A DNA stretch of 64,000 bases from Paenibacillus caui (GCF_019904135.1 NZ_JAIOGQ010000007.1:62001-126000); one strand, 5' to 3'; shown: positions 16,397 through 25,190, numbered from the stretch's first letter. A program made the numbers and translations. The notes: generated by a model not told the origin, from the sequence alone.

Positions 16397-17046
16397 ACAA
16401 AATGAAAGAATTGCCAACACGGGAGCACCTTCTCTATCTGCTCAAGACACGCGGGCCTTTAACCGTCAAGGAAATGTCAGTCGAACTTCAGATTACCGAG
16501 ATGGCGGTGCGCCGCCACCTCGGTAATCTCGAACGGGATGGCCTAATTGAGCCCAGGCTGCAGCGCCAGGCGATGGGCAGGCCCACTTCACAGTATGCGC
16601 TGACGGACCATGCCGACAGCATGTTCCCCAAAACCTATCACAAGGTAGCGCTCGATTTGCTTGGCGAGCTTGCGGACGAAGTCGGCGAAGAAATGATCGG
16701 GAAGCTGTTCGAGCGGCGCAAGCTGAAGCTGATGAAGAACTATGAGCCGAGAATGAGAGCGGCCGGACAGGATCTCCGCGGCAAAGTCAGGCTGTTAACC
16801 GAAATGCAGAACGAGAACGGCTATATGGCCGAATGCGAAGAAACAAAAGACGGGCAATTTGTGCTGAAAGAACATAATTGTCCGATTTTTCAAGTTGCTA
16901 ACGAATATAATCAGGCCTGCAACTGCGAGCTGGAGCTGTTTCAGTCCCTGCTTGGAACCAGCGTCACCCGGACGGAATGCCTCGCCAAGGGAGGCGGATG
17001 CTGCGCCTATGTGATCTCGCCGTCCTCCGGATCGGCCCATCCATGA
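16393..17046 (+). CDS. Cys-rich winged-helix regulator (SufR/DeoR-like)
   Basis: This 217-residue transcription factor has an N-terminal winged helix (residues 8-70: [17 protein letters not shown], then [15 protein letters not shown]) and a C-terminal domain with clustered cysteines, spaced C-x12-C-x-C-x17-C-x6-CC. SufR-type regulators bind an iron-sulfur cluster with such cysteines, though the spacing is not identical to that of SufR. The best-supported start is TTG at 16393, overlapping the trhO stop (TTGA) with GGAGG 7 nt upstream; the ATG at 16402 is too far from it. It lies between trhO and sodA, a sensible place for a redox- or iron-sensing regulator. Confidence 0.75.
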   Translation: MNKMKELPTREHLLYLLKTRGPLTVKEMSVELQITEMAVRRHLGNLERDGLIEPRLQRQAMGRPTSQYALTDHADSMFPKTYHKVALDLLGELADEVGEEMIGKLFERRKLKLMKNYEPRMRAAGQDLRGKVRLLTEMQNENGYMAECEETKDGQFVLKEHNCPIFQVANEYNQACNCELELFQSLLGTSVTRTECLAKGGGCCAYVISPSSGSAHP

Positions 17047-17056
17047 TTTTCTTCCA

Positions 17057-17109
17057 TTTCCGACTTATGAAACATAAATGTTGACTAAGTCGGAAAAGTT
17101 TTTTACAAT
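17057..17109 (+). promoter_or_regulatory. Terminator and sodA promoter sharing one inverted repeat
   Basis: TTTCCGACTTA (17057-17067) and TAAGTCGGAAA (17086-17096) form a perfect 11-bp stem followed by a T run, a typical terminator for the upstream regulator. The same bases contain the sodA promoter: TTGACT (17081-17086), 17-bp spacer, TACAAT (17104-17109). The repeat could also serve as an operator. Confidence 0.75.
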
Positions 17110-17169
17110 GCTATATGTAAGTTCTTTGAATAACCAAATTACGATCCAATCCTAAGGAGGAATTTTATC

Positions 17170-17778
17170 ATGGCTCATCAATTGCCACCACTGCCTTATC
17201 CGGCAAACGCTCTTGAACCGCATATCGACGAAACGACAATGAATATTCACCACGACCGTCACCACAATACATACGTGACGAACCTGAACGCGGCACTGGA
17301 AAGCGCGCCTGAACTGCAAAGCAAAAGCGTTGAAGCATTGATTGCAGACCTGGACAGCGTGCCTGAAAGCATCCGTACTGCAGTTCGCAACAACGGCGGC
17401 GGCCACGCCAACCACTCCCTGTTCTGGGAAATCATCGGACCAAACGGCGGCGGCGCTCCTACAGGCAATGTCGCAGCTGCCATCGACAGCGAGCTCGGCG
17501 GGTTCGACAAGTTCAAGGAAGACTTCGCCAAAGCGGCAGCAACCCGTTTCGGCAGCGGCTGGGCATGGCTTGTTGTCAAAGACGGCAAGCTGGCTGTAAC
17601 CAGCACGCCTAACCAGGACAGCCCGATTATGGAAGGCGCTGCTCCAATCCTGGGCCTGGACGTTTGGGAACATGCTTACTACCTGAAATACCAAAACAAA
17701 CGTCCTGATTACATCGCTGCTTTCTGGAACGTCATCAACTGGGCTGAAGTTGAAAAACGTTATAACGCAGCAAAATAA
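17170..17778 (+). CDS. sodA: Superoxide dismutase, Mn/Fe family
   Basis: This 202-residue enzyme converts superoxide to hydrogen peroxide and oxygen in the cytoplasm. The metal ligands are visible: His27 in NIHHDRHH, His near residue 82 in HANHSLFW, and Asp/His in LDVWEHAYY (about 164 and 168). The GGGGH and QDSP segments favour manganese over iron. The length is typical. The start has a strong AAGGAGG site. It is monocistronic, with its own promoter just upstream inside a terminator-like repeat. Codon use is strongly biased to preferred codons, in line with high expression. Confidence 0.97.
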   Translation: MAHQLPPLPYPANALEPHIDETTMNIHHDRHHNTYVTNLNAALESAPELQSKSVEALIADLDSVPESIRTAVRNNGGGHANHSLFWEIIGPNGGGAPTGNVAAAIDSELGGFDKFKEDFAKAAATRFGSGWAWLVVKDGKLAVTSTPNQDSPIMEGAAPILGLDVWEHAYYLKYQNKRPDYIAAFWNVINWAEVEKRYNAAK

Positions 17779-17840
17779 TAGAGATAACCTTTTACAGCCG
17801 GGATACAGGTGCCGAATGTGCACTCATCCCGCCCGTAAGC

Positions 17841-17887
17841 CAAACAACCCCCAAGCCTGATTCACAGGCTTAGGGGTTGTTTGTTTA
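17841..17887 (+). terminator. Bidirectional terminator between sodA and the MATE gene
   Basis: AACCCCCAAGCCTG and CAGGCTTAGGGGTT form a near-perfect stem with flanking A and T stretches on both sides. It serves both convergent genes. Confidence 0.9.
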
Positions 17888-17901
17888 TGACGCGCCTTAC
17901 A

Positions 17902-19332
17902 TCAGGCTTCTGCCGCCGTATTGACGCCAGGCCCCGTTTGCACGCTCGCGCTGCTATCCATCTGCCAGCGCCCCGCCGCTTCGAGCTCCAGCTCCTTCTC
18001 CCTCATGCGCAGCTTCTTGCGCCCTCTCCAGCGGATCAGGGAGAGCATGCCCCGAATATATTCATCGGTGATCATGCTGACATAAATCGCGGTAATCCCA
18101 AAGCCGAAAGTTACCCCGAACAGGTAGGAACCGCCTGCTGCCGCTGCCCACATAAAGATAACGGAAATAGCCATCGTAAAAAGCGAGTCGCCGAGAGCAT
18201 TTAGCGAGTTTCCCAGAGCCATGTTAAGCATTTTGCCCGGCTGCAGCAGCACATTCAGCCACAGCAGCGAACCTGCAATGGCCAGGATGGCCGGGTCGGT
18301 GGTGAACAGGCTGAGGATGCTTCTGCCGCACAGCACCAGCAGCAGCGCATTCAGGGTTACGAGCGGAAGTCCGACTGCAAGCGCTTTATAAGCAGCCCTG
18401 TAAGCCTCCTTTGTTTTGCCTCCGCCAAACAGATGGGCAATCCGAATCTGAACCGCCAGTGCAATGGAAAAACCGAGCAGAAAGCAGAACGATTCCAGTG
18501 TATTCATATAGGTTCGGGCCGCCAGCTCCTTCGTCCCGAGCATGGCCAGGAAAGAGAAGATGGCCAGCTGCGAGAATACCCAGCTTGCCGTGTTCACGCC
18601 AAGCGGCCAGCCGATATCCATCACTTCCTTGAACAGCTTGCGGTCAAACAGCCTTATATCCTTGACTCCGATCTTTCGGCAGAACGCATTCAGGAAGATG
18701 ACGAACAGCGCGGTGCAAGCCAGCAGCCTGCTGGTTACCGTGGAGATGCTTACGCCTGTGAGACCCCACTGCGGAAAGCCGAACGCGCCGAAGATAAAGC
18801 AGTAGTTCATTAAAATATGCACCACGTTCATCCCTGCGGCTATGAACATGGGAGCTTGCGTATTGCCTGTGCTGCGGATGACCGTGCTTAGCGCCGTCAT
18901 GATGGCCGTCAGGATCATGCCGCCTCCGACAATGGAAATGTAGGTTTTGGCAAGCGGCAGCAGCTCCTCGGGAAGCTGGAGAATGCGAGCAATCGGCCCG
19001 GGAATAGCAATCAGCAGCACGCTGAGCGCGGCCCCGATCAGCAGGGTGGCTTTAACGGCAATAACGCCGACCGTTCTTGCCTCCTCCTCCTTCCCCGATC
19101 CGATCTTCTGCGCAATCAGAATGCCTGCCCCGCTGGCTACTGTTACAAACAACGTCGTTAGCGCGTTAAACAGTTGGTTGGAGAAGCCCACCACGGCCAC
19201 GGCGTTGTCGGACAAATGACTGACCATCAGCGTGTCTACCGCTCCGAGCAGAAACTGCAGAAATTGTTCAATAAAAATAGGCCAGGCCAGCATCCACATG
19301 GAGTATTTGTCAGTCGCCCGATTTTTCAACAT
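17902..19332 (-). CDS. MATE family multidrug/cation exporter
   Basis: This 476-residue membrane protein has twelve helices in two repeats, as in NorM/DinF-type MATE exporters. Recognisable segments are AWPIFIEQFLQFLLGAVDTLMVSHL in helix 1, an IAQKIGSGKEEEA loop, a repeat-2 counterpart around WPLGVNTASWVFSQLAIF, and GGGKTKEAYRAA. The 30-residue C-terminal tail is basic then disordered. Start: ATG at 19332 behind GGGAGG; the 12-residue upstream extension has no site. It is divergently transcribed from an AraC-type regulator with a 15-bp palindrome between them, so it is a likely target of that regulator. Confidence 0.9.
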   Translation of the reverse strand: MLKNRATDKYSMWMLAWPIFIEQFLQFLLGAVDTLMVSHLSDNAVAVVGFSNQLFNALTTLFVTVASGAGILIAQKIGSGKEEEARTVGVIAVKATLLIGAALSVLLIAIPGPIARILQLPEELLPLAKTYISIVGGGMILTAIMTALSTVIRSTGNTQAPMFIAAGMNVVHILMNYCFIFGAFGFPQWGLTGVSISTVTSRLLACTALFVIFLNAFCRKIGVKDIRLFDRKLFKEVMDIGWPLGVNTASWVFSQLAIFSFLAMLGTKELAARTYMNTLESFCFLLGFSIALAVQIRIAHLFGGGKTKEAYRAAYKALAVGLPLVTLNALLLVLCGRSILSLFTTDPAILAIAGSLLWLNVLLQPGKMLNMALGNSLNALGDSLFTMAISVIFMWAAAAGGSYLFGVTFGFGITAIYVSMITDEYIRGMLSLIRWRGRKKLRMREKELELEAAGRWQMDSSASVQTGPGVNTAAEA

Positions 19333-19382
19333 TACAACCTCCCGAAGGGAAAGAAATGAATCTGCCATTTCCTCTTCACGTT

Positions 19383-19397
19383 TTTGTCTGAGACAAA
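19383..19397. promoter_or_regulatory. 15-bp palindrome between MATE and araC genes
   Basis: TTTGTCTGAGACAAA is a perfect odd-centred palindrome in the divergent promoter region. Its left half doubles as a -35 (TTGTCT) for the AraC gene, with TATACT 18 bp downstream at 19408-19413. It may be an operator. Confidence 0.5.
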
Positions 19398-19492
19398 TTA
19401 TAGATGCTATACTGAAACGGAACTATCATTTTTACAACCAATAATTTCATTTTTCCAACCTTATAAATTCCTTATCGCAAGGGGACGATCTG

Positions 19493-20371
19493 ATGCCGAT
19501 GCTTAGGTTCACGATACCTCCGCTTCCGCATTTTATTGTTTGTGATCACGGGCTGCTCCCTCAGGGGACAAGACACGGGAGCCGCCGCAATACCGGGGTA
19601 TTTGATTTGCTGTTTGTCGTAAGCGGCTGCATTTATATTGGCGAAGATGACCACGAATATGACGTCTCCTCCGGAGACTGCCTGATTCTGCTGCCCGACC
19701 GCTACCACTATTCGACGGCCGAATGCCGGGAAGACACTTCTTACTACTGGCTCCATTTTCAGAGCAGCGGTTCCTGGTGCCAGCTCGATGACCAGACAGC
19801 GGCCGAACCCGATGCGGATTCATCGGGAACGCCCGTCTTTCTGCCTGCCTTCCAGACAACCGAATTTACGCAGCTGATTCCCCAGTACGTACATCTGCCG
19901 AAGCCCGGTAGCATGAACGATACGCTTGCCGAACTGACCTTGCTCGGCAAATCGCTTCATGTAGCGGGCAGCCGTTTCAAGCAGCAGCTTCTCTTTCAGG
20001 ACGTGCTGCGCCTGCTCGCGGATTCGGCCTTAAGCGAAGCCCCTGCGGCCCATTCCATTTGCGCCGAACGCGCCGCCGCTTATTTGCGGGAGCATTACCG
20101 GGAAGAAGTGACTGCCAAAGCGCTCGGGGAAAGCGTTAATTTCCATCCGGTCTACATTGCGCGCTGCATGCAGAAAACATTCGGCTGCTCCCCGGCCGCC
20201 TATCTGATGCGGTACCGGCTGGAACGCTCCAAGCTGCTGCTGCTGCAGACCGATCTGTCCATCGCGCGGATTGCCGAGGAGGTGGGCTTTAACCAGGCCG
20301 CTTATTTCACCTCCTGCTTTGTCAAATACGAGGGGGTATCCCCCCGAAAGTACCGGCAGCGTTTTTGCTAG
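19493..20371 (+). CDS. AraC family transcriptional regulator
   Basis: This 292-residue protein has an N-terminal cupin-like ligand domain (residues 20-100, with GVFDLLFVVSGCIYIGEDDHEY and GDCLILLPDRYHY) and a C-terminal double helix-turn-helix (residues 185-290). The second HTH carries the AraC signature ARIAEEVGFNQAAYFTSCFVKYEGVSPRKYR. The start is ATG at 19493 behind AAGGGGAC. Its divergent neighbour is a MATE exporter, the most probable target. The ligand is unknown. Confidence 0.9.
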   Translation: MPMLRFTIPPLPHFIVCDHGLLPQGTRHGSRRNTGVFDLLFVVSGCIYIGEDDHEYDVSSGDCLILLPDRYHYSTAECREDTSYYWLHFQSSGSWCQLDDQTAAEPDADSSGTPVFLPAFQTTEFTQLIPQYVHLPKPGSMNDTLAELTLLGKSLHVAGSRFKQQLLFQDVLRLLADSALSEAPAAHSICAERAAAYLREHYREEVTAKALGESVNFHPVYIARCMQKTFGCSPAAYLMRYRLERSKLLLLQTDLSIARIAEEVGFNQAAYFTSCFVKYEGVSPRKYRQRFC

Positions 20372-20486
20372 CTGACAAAAAATTCCGCAAGCCACCAAGG
20401 AAATTGTCGAAGCAACCGCAGAATATGGAAACTTTACGGCCCATAATGACGTATTATTGTATAGACTATTTCCGACCAGATTTGAA

Positions 20487-20501
20487 AGGAGGCTGCCTCC
20501 T
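20487..20501 (+). promoter_or_regulatory. Hairpin sequestering the ribosome binding site
   Basis: AGGAGG is directly followed by CTG and CCTCCT, forming a perfect 6-bp stem with a 3-nt loop that hides the only ribosome binding site of the downstream gene. AGGAGG lies 12 nt from the ATG, longer than usual. Confidence 0.55.
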
Positions 20502-20504
20502 CTT

Positions 20505-20948
20505 ATGAAAAAAACACTTCATCCTGCAGCACGCTGCCTGCTCGCCGCACTGATCCTCGCCCCTGCACTGCTGTTTGCCGCTCCGGATACGCCCATTGCC
20601 AAGGCCGGCTACTTTAACGATATGTATAACGGGATTAAGGATTTCTCGGAGCTTCCTTCCGATATAAACAAGCTCAAGGAGGATTACAATTCCGCAGCGC
20701 TACAGTTGGAACAGGCGCAGAGCAGCCTTGAAGATTACCGTCAGCAAAGCGAATCGCTGAAACAGCAGAATGAACAATTGGCGCAGCAAAACCGCCAGCT
20801 GGCCGAGACGGTGAATATGCTGAAGGATGCAAACGAGGCGCGCGAAGCCACCTCCCACAAGCTGCGCATCATGCTGTATACCGCGCTCGGATTGTTCGCC
20901 GGTTATTTTGTATTTTTACGGGTCGTGCGCTTCAAGCTTCGTAAATAA
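20505..20948 (+). CDS. Secreted/anchored coiled-coil protein, function unknown
   Basis: This 147-residue protein has a signal sequence (residues 1-32: basic start, LLAALILAPALLFA, Ala-rich cleavage region), a coiled coil (about residues 55-120, rich in Gln, Glu and Leu, with QQNEQLAQQNRQLAETVNML) and a single C-terminal transmembrane helix (MLYTALGLFAGYFVFL) ending in a basic RFKLRK anchor. The coiled coil would be outside the cell, held to the membrane. It lies 13 bp before an AIM24-family gene, so both form an operon. I do not recognise a named family. Confidence 0.75.
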   Translation: MKKTLHPAARCLLAALILAPALLFAAPDTPIAKAGYFNDMYNGIKDFSELPSDINKLKEDYNSAALQLEQAQSSLEDYRQQSESLKQQNEQLAQQNRQLAETVNMLKDANEAREATSHKLRIMLYTALGLFAGYFVFLRVVRFKLRK

Positions 20949-20961
20949 AGGGGGACAAGCT

Positions 20962-21666
20962 GTGGACATCCAATTCGAAACGGACCATGCGCAAGTCTCC
21001 GGCGAAGCCGTCACCTTCCGTCTTGGGGAGGGGGAAACGGCGCATGTGCTCCACCCGGGACAAGTTATCGCTTACCGCGGTCCTGCCAAGGGACGGGTTG
21101 ACCGCTTGATGAACGTGAAGGGCATGTACCGCAAGAAAAAGCTCATCCGGGCCGACTTTTCCGGCCCTTGCGAGTTCATTGCCGCCCTTCCGGCCGCTTA
21201 CAGCCTGAAGCCGATTACTCTTGATCCAGGGAGCGATCTCTTGTACGACTATCGCCATCTGTTCCATTACAGCGACGGCATTGCCATGCAATCCCGAATC
21301 CTGAGCGTCAAAAATATGTTTATTACCCGGGACGCCATCAAGATGAAGTTCTCCGGGGAGGGACAAATCGGCATTCTGACCGAAGGATGCGTCGTTGAAG
21401 CGGCGCTTCATCCGGTTGAACCGCTGTATGTTCAGGCGGGCAGCGTCATCGCTTATCCGGAGAATGCCCGGATGGAGCTGTCCGTCTACGGCAACCATCT
21501 GGCGAGCCAGCATATGAACTATCATTGGAAAATGACCGGACAAGGCTCCGTGCTGCTGCAGGCCGGCCGGGAGAACAGGAAGCTGGAAGAGAACCTGGAG
21601 GACGAGGGGCTGTTCAAAAGAATTTTGCGTGAAGTCATCCCCTTTGGCGGAGTGTTCATTAAATAA
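20962..21666 (+). CDS. AIM24 family protein
   Basis: This 234-residue all-beta protein of the AIM24 family (formerly DUF124) folds as a double beta-helix-like barrel. Typical features are evenly spaced Gly-containing turns (HPGQVIAYRG, GEGQIGILTEG, QAGSVIAYPENARMELS) and a closing GEGL-like segment. In mitochondria AIM24 supports membrane organisation; bacterial roles are unclear. The start is GTG at 20962 behind AAGGGGGAC; upstream in-frame codons are the shadow of the previous gene. It follows a membrane coiled-coil gene at 13 bp, so a joint envelope-related role is plausible but unproven. Confidence 0.8.
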   Translation: MDIQFETDHAQVSGEAVTFRLGEGETAHVLHPGQVIAYRGPAKGRVDRLMNVKGMYRKKKLIRADFSGPCEFIAALPAAYSLKPITLDPGSDLLYDYRHLFHYSDGIAMQSRILSVKNMFITRDAIKMKFSGEGQIGILTEGCVVEAALHPVEPLYVQAGSVIAYPENARMELSVYGNHLASQHMNYHWKMTGQGSVLLQAGRENRKLEENLEDEGLFKRILREVIPFGGVFIK

Positions 21667-21671
21667 ACAAA

Positions 21672-21794
21672 GGTCTTATAGAGAAAATCAAAAAACTGTC
21701 TGTTATTGAACTTGAATCAGCAAGTAATGATGCAGAAGGATACATAGATAAGTTTCACCATTCTTTTTCTAAATACAATACATGCTTATTTTAG
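21672..21794 (+). pseudogene. 3' fragment of an AT-rich foreign gene
   Basis: An open stretch of about 40 codons without a start reads GLIEKIKKLSVIELES, then a charged segment ending KYNTCLF and a stop. Its base composition is clearly more AT-rich than the AIM24 gene ending just before it. It looks like the tail of a gene brought in from elsewhere and cut at its 5' end. No family can be named. Confidence 0.35.
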
Positions 21795-21811
21795 ACAATG
21801 AGGTGATTCTA

Positions 21812-22177
21812 ATGTTGATAACTATAAACCTTCTTTTTCTTAGTGCTATTCAAATAATAACCGCTATTGGCATGTTCTTTTCCTATAAACAAACTGACAA
21901 CACTCTTTATGGGATACATGCACCTCATATTCAAAACTTAAACCGCAATCAATCCATTTTCCGTTACATGCTAACTGCTCTTTAGGTTTCTGTTAGTGTT
22001 GTTTACTTTGTTGGTGCTGTGAATCCCAAATTCACTTCGGGCGCTTGTTTATTGGCGGTTATTAATACTGTTCTTGAAGTTGCTGGATACTGGGCGGGGA
22101 AAGCTCCAAAGTGGATTTCTGTTGGCGGTACAATCGTTTTCGGAACAATCGCAATAATATCTCTTTCTTATCTTTAA
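21812..22177 (+). pseudogene. Small membrane protein interrupted by one amber stop
   Basis: From the ATG at 21812 (GAGGTG upstream) the frame runs to TAG at 21983-21985 and then continues open in the same frame to TAA at 22175-22177. Together this is a 121-residue protein with three hydrophobic helices: LLFLSAIQIITAIGMFF, a middle helix spanning the stop (LTAL, stop, VSVSVVYFVGAV), and GGTIVFGTIAIISLSYL. One base change would restore it. The AT-rich composition differs from that of its neighbours. It is either a recent pseudogene or a sequencing error; readthrough is less likely. Confidence 0.6.
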
Positions 22178-22332
22178 GAGATTGCCAACGGATACGTACG
22201 TCATTCTATATCCACATTTATCTAAATTACCCATGAATATTTCAGGTTCCTGTTTATAAGTTAGAAAATAATCAAAACCTGCACGAATTGATACATAAGG
22301 TGGAGTATTCTACGCGATTCGTAGAGCCAAAC

Positions 22333-22382
22333 AAAAAGAAGCCTTCCTTGGTTGGATAAATCCCTTTCAAGGAAGGCTTCTT
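22333..22382 (-). terminator. Terminator of the phosphodiester glycosidase gene
   Basis: AAGAAGCCTTCCTTG and its complement form a 15-bp perfect stem, followed by TTCTTTTTG on the minus strand. Confidence 0.9.
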
Positions 22383-22411
22383 AACCCGCTGGCCAAAGGC
22401 CGGACCGCATC

Positions 22412-23527
22412 TTATTTTTTGCCGGCGTCGATATCCTTTGAGGTCAGCCCTTCCCACACGTTCGAAATGTCGGCCTCTTCGGGATGGTCGAATACGAGAA
22501 AAGCTGTCGGCAGGTAGCGTTCCCCGTGCTCGGATGATGGGCGGTTGACAATACCGCCGTCCTTGACAAGAACCGTAGACGAACCGCCGTCCAGATTTGC
22601 GGCAATCACTGCGCCGTGCTCAAGCATGATATTCTGCACATCGTACAGGTCCGCGCCGATGCTGTAACCCGGCTGGCGTCCGTCAATGATCACGAAGATA
22701 ATAGCTCCGTCCTCGCGCTGACCCATCGCTGTTCGCGGCGCAATGCCCCACCCGTCCTTGTGGTTTTTAATCTGGCCTTTCCCGTTAACGATAATTCGGG
22801 GTTTGAAAGTAACCGCCTCTTGTATATTCATATCGCTCAGTTCCTTGAGCGTATAGTGCCCCGCGATCATTTTCCCCTGCTTGTCAATGCCTACGATCTG
22901 GGTGGAGTCGCTATTCCCCAGTCCATTATAATATAGCTTTCCTTGCGAAATGACGACACCGATCGGCTTGAAGCCGTTCCCTTTCCATTTCGGGTCGTCG
23001 AATCCGCCGGCGTTCACGCCCGCGACCGCGCCAAGCCGCTGCACCATGCTCGACACCTTCTCGCCCTTGCCGCGTTTGGCCGGCACGCCCAGCCGGATTT
23101 TGGTCGGATCATGGACAGTCATGACATAACCGCGATAGCTTTTTCCTGAAATTGTATCAATTTCCACAAGCGGTTTCTGTTCCTCCGACTGGTCCGAAAC
23201 AGGCATCTGGATGGTATGCGTATCTTTTTCCATTCCCATCTGCTCAAATTCTTGGTTATACTCCGCTACGCGTTTCTTGAGTCCATCTTCCCCAATAATG
23301 TACTTGGCCCATTTTCGATGCTGGGTCGTAATTAATGTATCCGCTACAAGGTAACGAAAATTGTTGCCGGAATCGGTGAAGAATAACCAGCATGCCCCAA
23401 TGGCTCCCATCAAAATTATCAATAATAACGTCCGGTACAACAGACGAAACAGACTCCGTTTCTTCTTCTTTCTTCTCTTCATGCCCGCCCGCGCTTCCTG
23501 ACGTTTGGGCAGCGTTGCTTGTGCCAT
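22412..23527 (-). CDS. Membrane-anchored phosphodiester glycosidase family protein
   Basis: This 371-residue protein has a very basic N-terminus (MKRRKKKKRS), a transmembrane anchor (residues about 28-48, LLYRTLLLIILMGAIGACWLFF), and an extracellular domain of the NAGPA/phosphodiester glycosidase family from about residue 125. Family markers are VNAGGF, PIGVVISQGKLYYN, APRTAMGQREDG, VIIDGRQPGYS and the active-site block NLDGGSSTVLV. Such proteins act on cell-surface polysaccharide phosphodiesters and are often linked to exopolysaccharide or spore surface work. The ATG at 23527 follows GGAAGGAG. It is monocistronic. Confidence 0.88.
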   Translation of the reverse strand: MAQATLPKRQEARAGMKRRKKKKRSLFRLLYRTLLLIILMGAIGACWLFFTDSGNNFRYLVADTLITTQHRKWAKYIIGEDGLKKRVAEYNQEFEQMGMEKDTHTIQMPVSDQSEEQKPLVEIDTISGKSYRGYVMTVHDPTKIRLGVPAKRGKGEKVSSMVQRLGAVAGVNAGGFDDPKWKGNGFKPIGVVISQGKLYYNGLGNSDSTQIVGIDKQGKMIAGHYTLKELSDMNIQEAVTFKPRIIVNGKGQIKNHKDGWGIAPRTAMGQREDGAIIFVIIDGRQPGYSIGADLYDVQNIMLEHGAVIAANLDGGSSTVLVKDGGIVNRPSSEHGERYLPTAFLVFDHPEEADISNVWEGLTSKDIDAGKK

Positions 23528-23761
23528 GATTTTTCTCCTTCCTGTTTAATCGGTGAGAGGCACCTTCATAGTAAACGGTCATCGGACAAAGAAAGTTTCA
23601 TTTTGTCATTACTTGACGTCTGACGGGTCTGCGAGATAAAAATGTGTTATAAATGAGATACATTATTCTCATTGTTCATCCGTGCCGCTTCGAGCGATAA
23701 TCGAGAATAAGCTATAGAACTGCCAGTGAAATCAGACTTTTCAGTAGGGGGATATAAATAC

Positions 23762-25099
23762 ATGGAGAACTTGCTGATCAAAAATGCCGAAATCGTTACG
23801 ATGAATGGGGCCGAAGATATCATTTACGGAGATATATGGATTGAAAACGGTCTGATTGCCGGGATCGGCGAACGCCTGAATCCTCCACAGCCTTACCGCA
23901 CGATCGACGCGTCAGGACGGACAGTCATTCCGGGATTTGTACAGACGCATATCCATTTATGCCAGACGCTGTTTCGGGGCAAGGCGGACGATCTCGAGTT
24001 GATGGATTGGCTAAGGAACCGGATATGGCCGCTTGAAGCCGCGCACGACGAAGAATCGATCTACTACTCCGCCCTGCTTGGCATCGGCGAACTAATCCAG
24101 AGCGGCACGACAACCATTGTCGATATGGAGACCGTCCATCATACCGATTCCGCTCTAAAGGCCATTGCCGAATCCGGAATCCGCGCCCTTTCGGGCAAGG
24201 TGATGATGGACCGGAAGGACGATGACATTCCCCTGCCGCTTCAGGAAGATACGGCCGCCTCCATTCAGGAAAGCGTGGATCTGCTGGAGAAATGGAACGG
24301 CTACGACAACGGCCGGATCAAATACGCCTTCTCTCCACGCTTTGTCGTTTCCTGTACGGAACCGCTGCTGACAGAGGTTCGTGATTTATCCGCAAAATAT
24401 AATGTAATGGTGCATACGCACGCCTCCGAGAACAGAGGAGAAATTGAAATCGTTCAGGCCAATACCGGCATGCGCAACATCGTGTATCTGGATCATATCG
24501 GCCTTGCCAATGAACGGCTCATTTTGGCCCACTGCATCTGGCTGGATGAGGAGGAGAAGCGGATTTTGCACGACCGGAAGGTCCGCGTGAGCCATTGTCC
24601 AGGCTCGAACCTCAAGCTGGCCTCGGGCATTGCGGAAACGCCGGATCTGCTGGCGCGGGATATTTCCGTCAGCATCGGCGCCGATGGCGCTCCCTGCAAC
24701 AACAATCTGGATATGTTCAACGAAATGCGGCTCGCGGCGCTCATTCAGAAGCCGCAGCACGGGCCGACGGTCATGGATGCCAGAACGGTCTTCCGGATGG
24801 CCACAATTGGCGGCGCACGGGCCGTCGGCCTGGACAAAGAGATCGGCAGCATCGAAGTCGGGAAGAAGGCCGACCTTGCGATCCTCAACCTGTTCAACTT
24901 TCACACATTCCCGTCCTATGACGTCGATCCGATTTCCCGAATCGTCTATTCGGCCACACGGGCGGACGTGGAGACCACCATTATCAGCGGGCGGATCGTT
25001 ATGGAGAACGGGGTCATGAAAACGCTGGATAAGCAAACCGTGCTGAAGGAGTCCAACCACAGCATTAAAAGGCTGCTAAAGCGGGGAGCTTTGGCATAG
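23762..25099 (+). CDS. mtaD: Amidohydrolase, MTA/SAH-type deaminase family
   Basis: This 445-residue metal-dependent hydrolase belongs to the ATZ/TRZ-like amidohydrolase family that deaminates 5'-methylthioadenosine or S-adenosylhomocysteine. Metal ligands are visible: HIH in QTHIHLCQ (about residue 62), His in HTHASE (about 215), His in LAHCIWL (about 255) and Asp in GADGAPCNNN (about 310). The N-terminal and C-terminal strands form the usual composite beta sandwich (ASGRTVIPGF and EVGKKADLAIL). Start: ATG at 23762 with GTAGGGGG upstream. Guanine or other amine deamination cannot be excluded. It is monocistronic. Confidence 0.85.
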   Translation: MENLLIKNAEIVTMNGAEDIIYGDIWIENGLIAGIGERLNPPQPYRTIDASGRTVIPGFVQTHIHLCQTLFRGKADDLELMDWLRNRIWPLEAAHDEESIYYSALLGIGELIQSGTTTIVDMETVHHTDSALKAIAESGIRALSGKVMMDRKDDDIPLPLQEDTAASIQESVDLLEKWNGYDNGRIKYAFSPRFVVSCTEPLLTEVRDLSAKYNVMVHTHASENRGEIEIVQANTGMRNIVYLDHIGLANERLILAHCIWLDEEEKRILHDRKVRVSHCPGSNLKLASGIAETPDLLARDISVSIGADGAPCNNNLDMFNEMRLAALIQKPQHGPTVMDARTVFRMATIGGARAVGLDKEIGSIEVGKKADLAILNLFNFHTFPSYDVDPISRIVYSATRADVETTIISGRIVMENGVMKTLDKQTVLKESNHSIKRLLKRGALA

Positions 25100-25158
25100 C
25101 GCACTGTACTGGAAGCTGCTTGAGGCCTTTTCCTTTGGGCAATCCATGGATCGGCAAA

Positions 25159-25190
25159 AAACCGCCTCATGACGAGGCGGTTTCATTATG
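25159..25190 (+). terminator. Terminator after the deaminase gene
   Basis: AAACCGCCTC and GAGGCGGTTT with a 5-nt loop, followed by TTTCATT; the A tract on the other side may let it also serve the convergent SulP gene. Confidence 0.85.
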
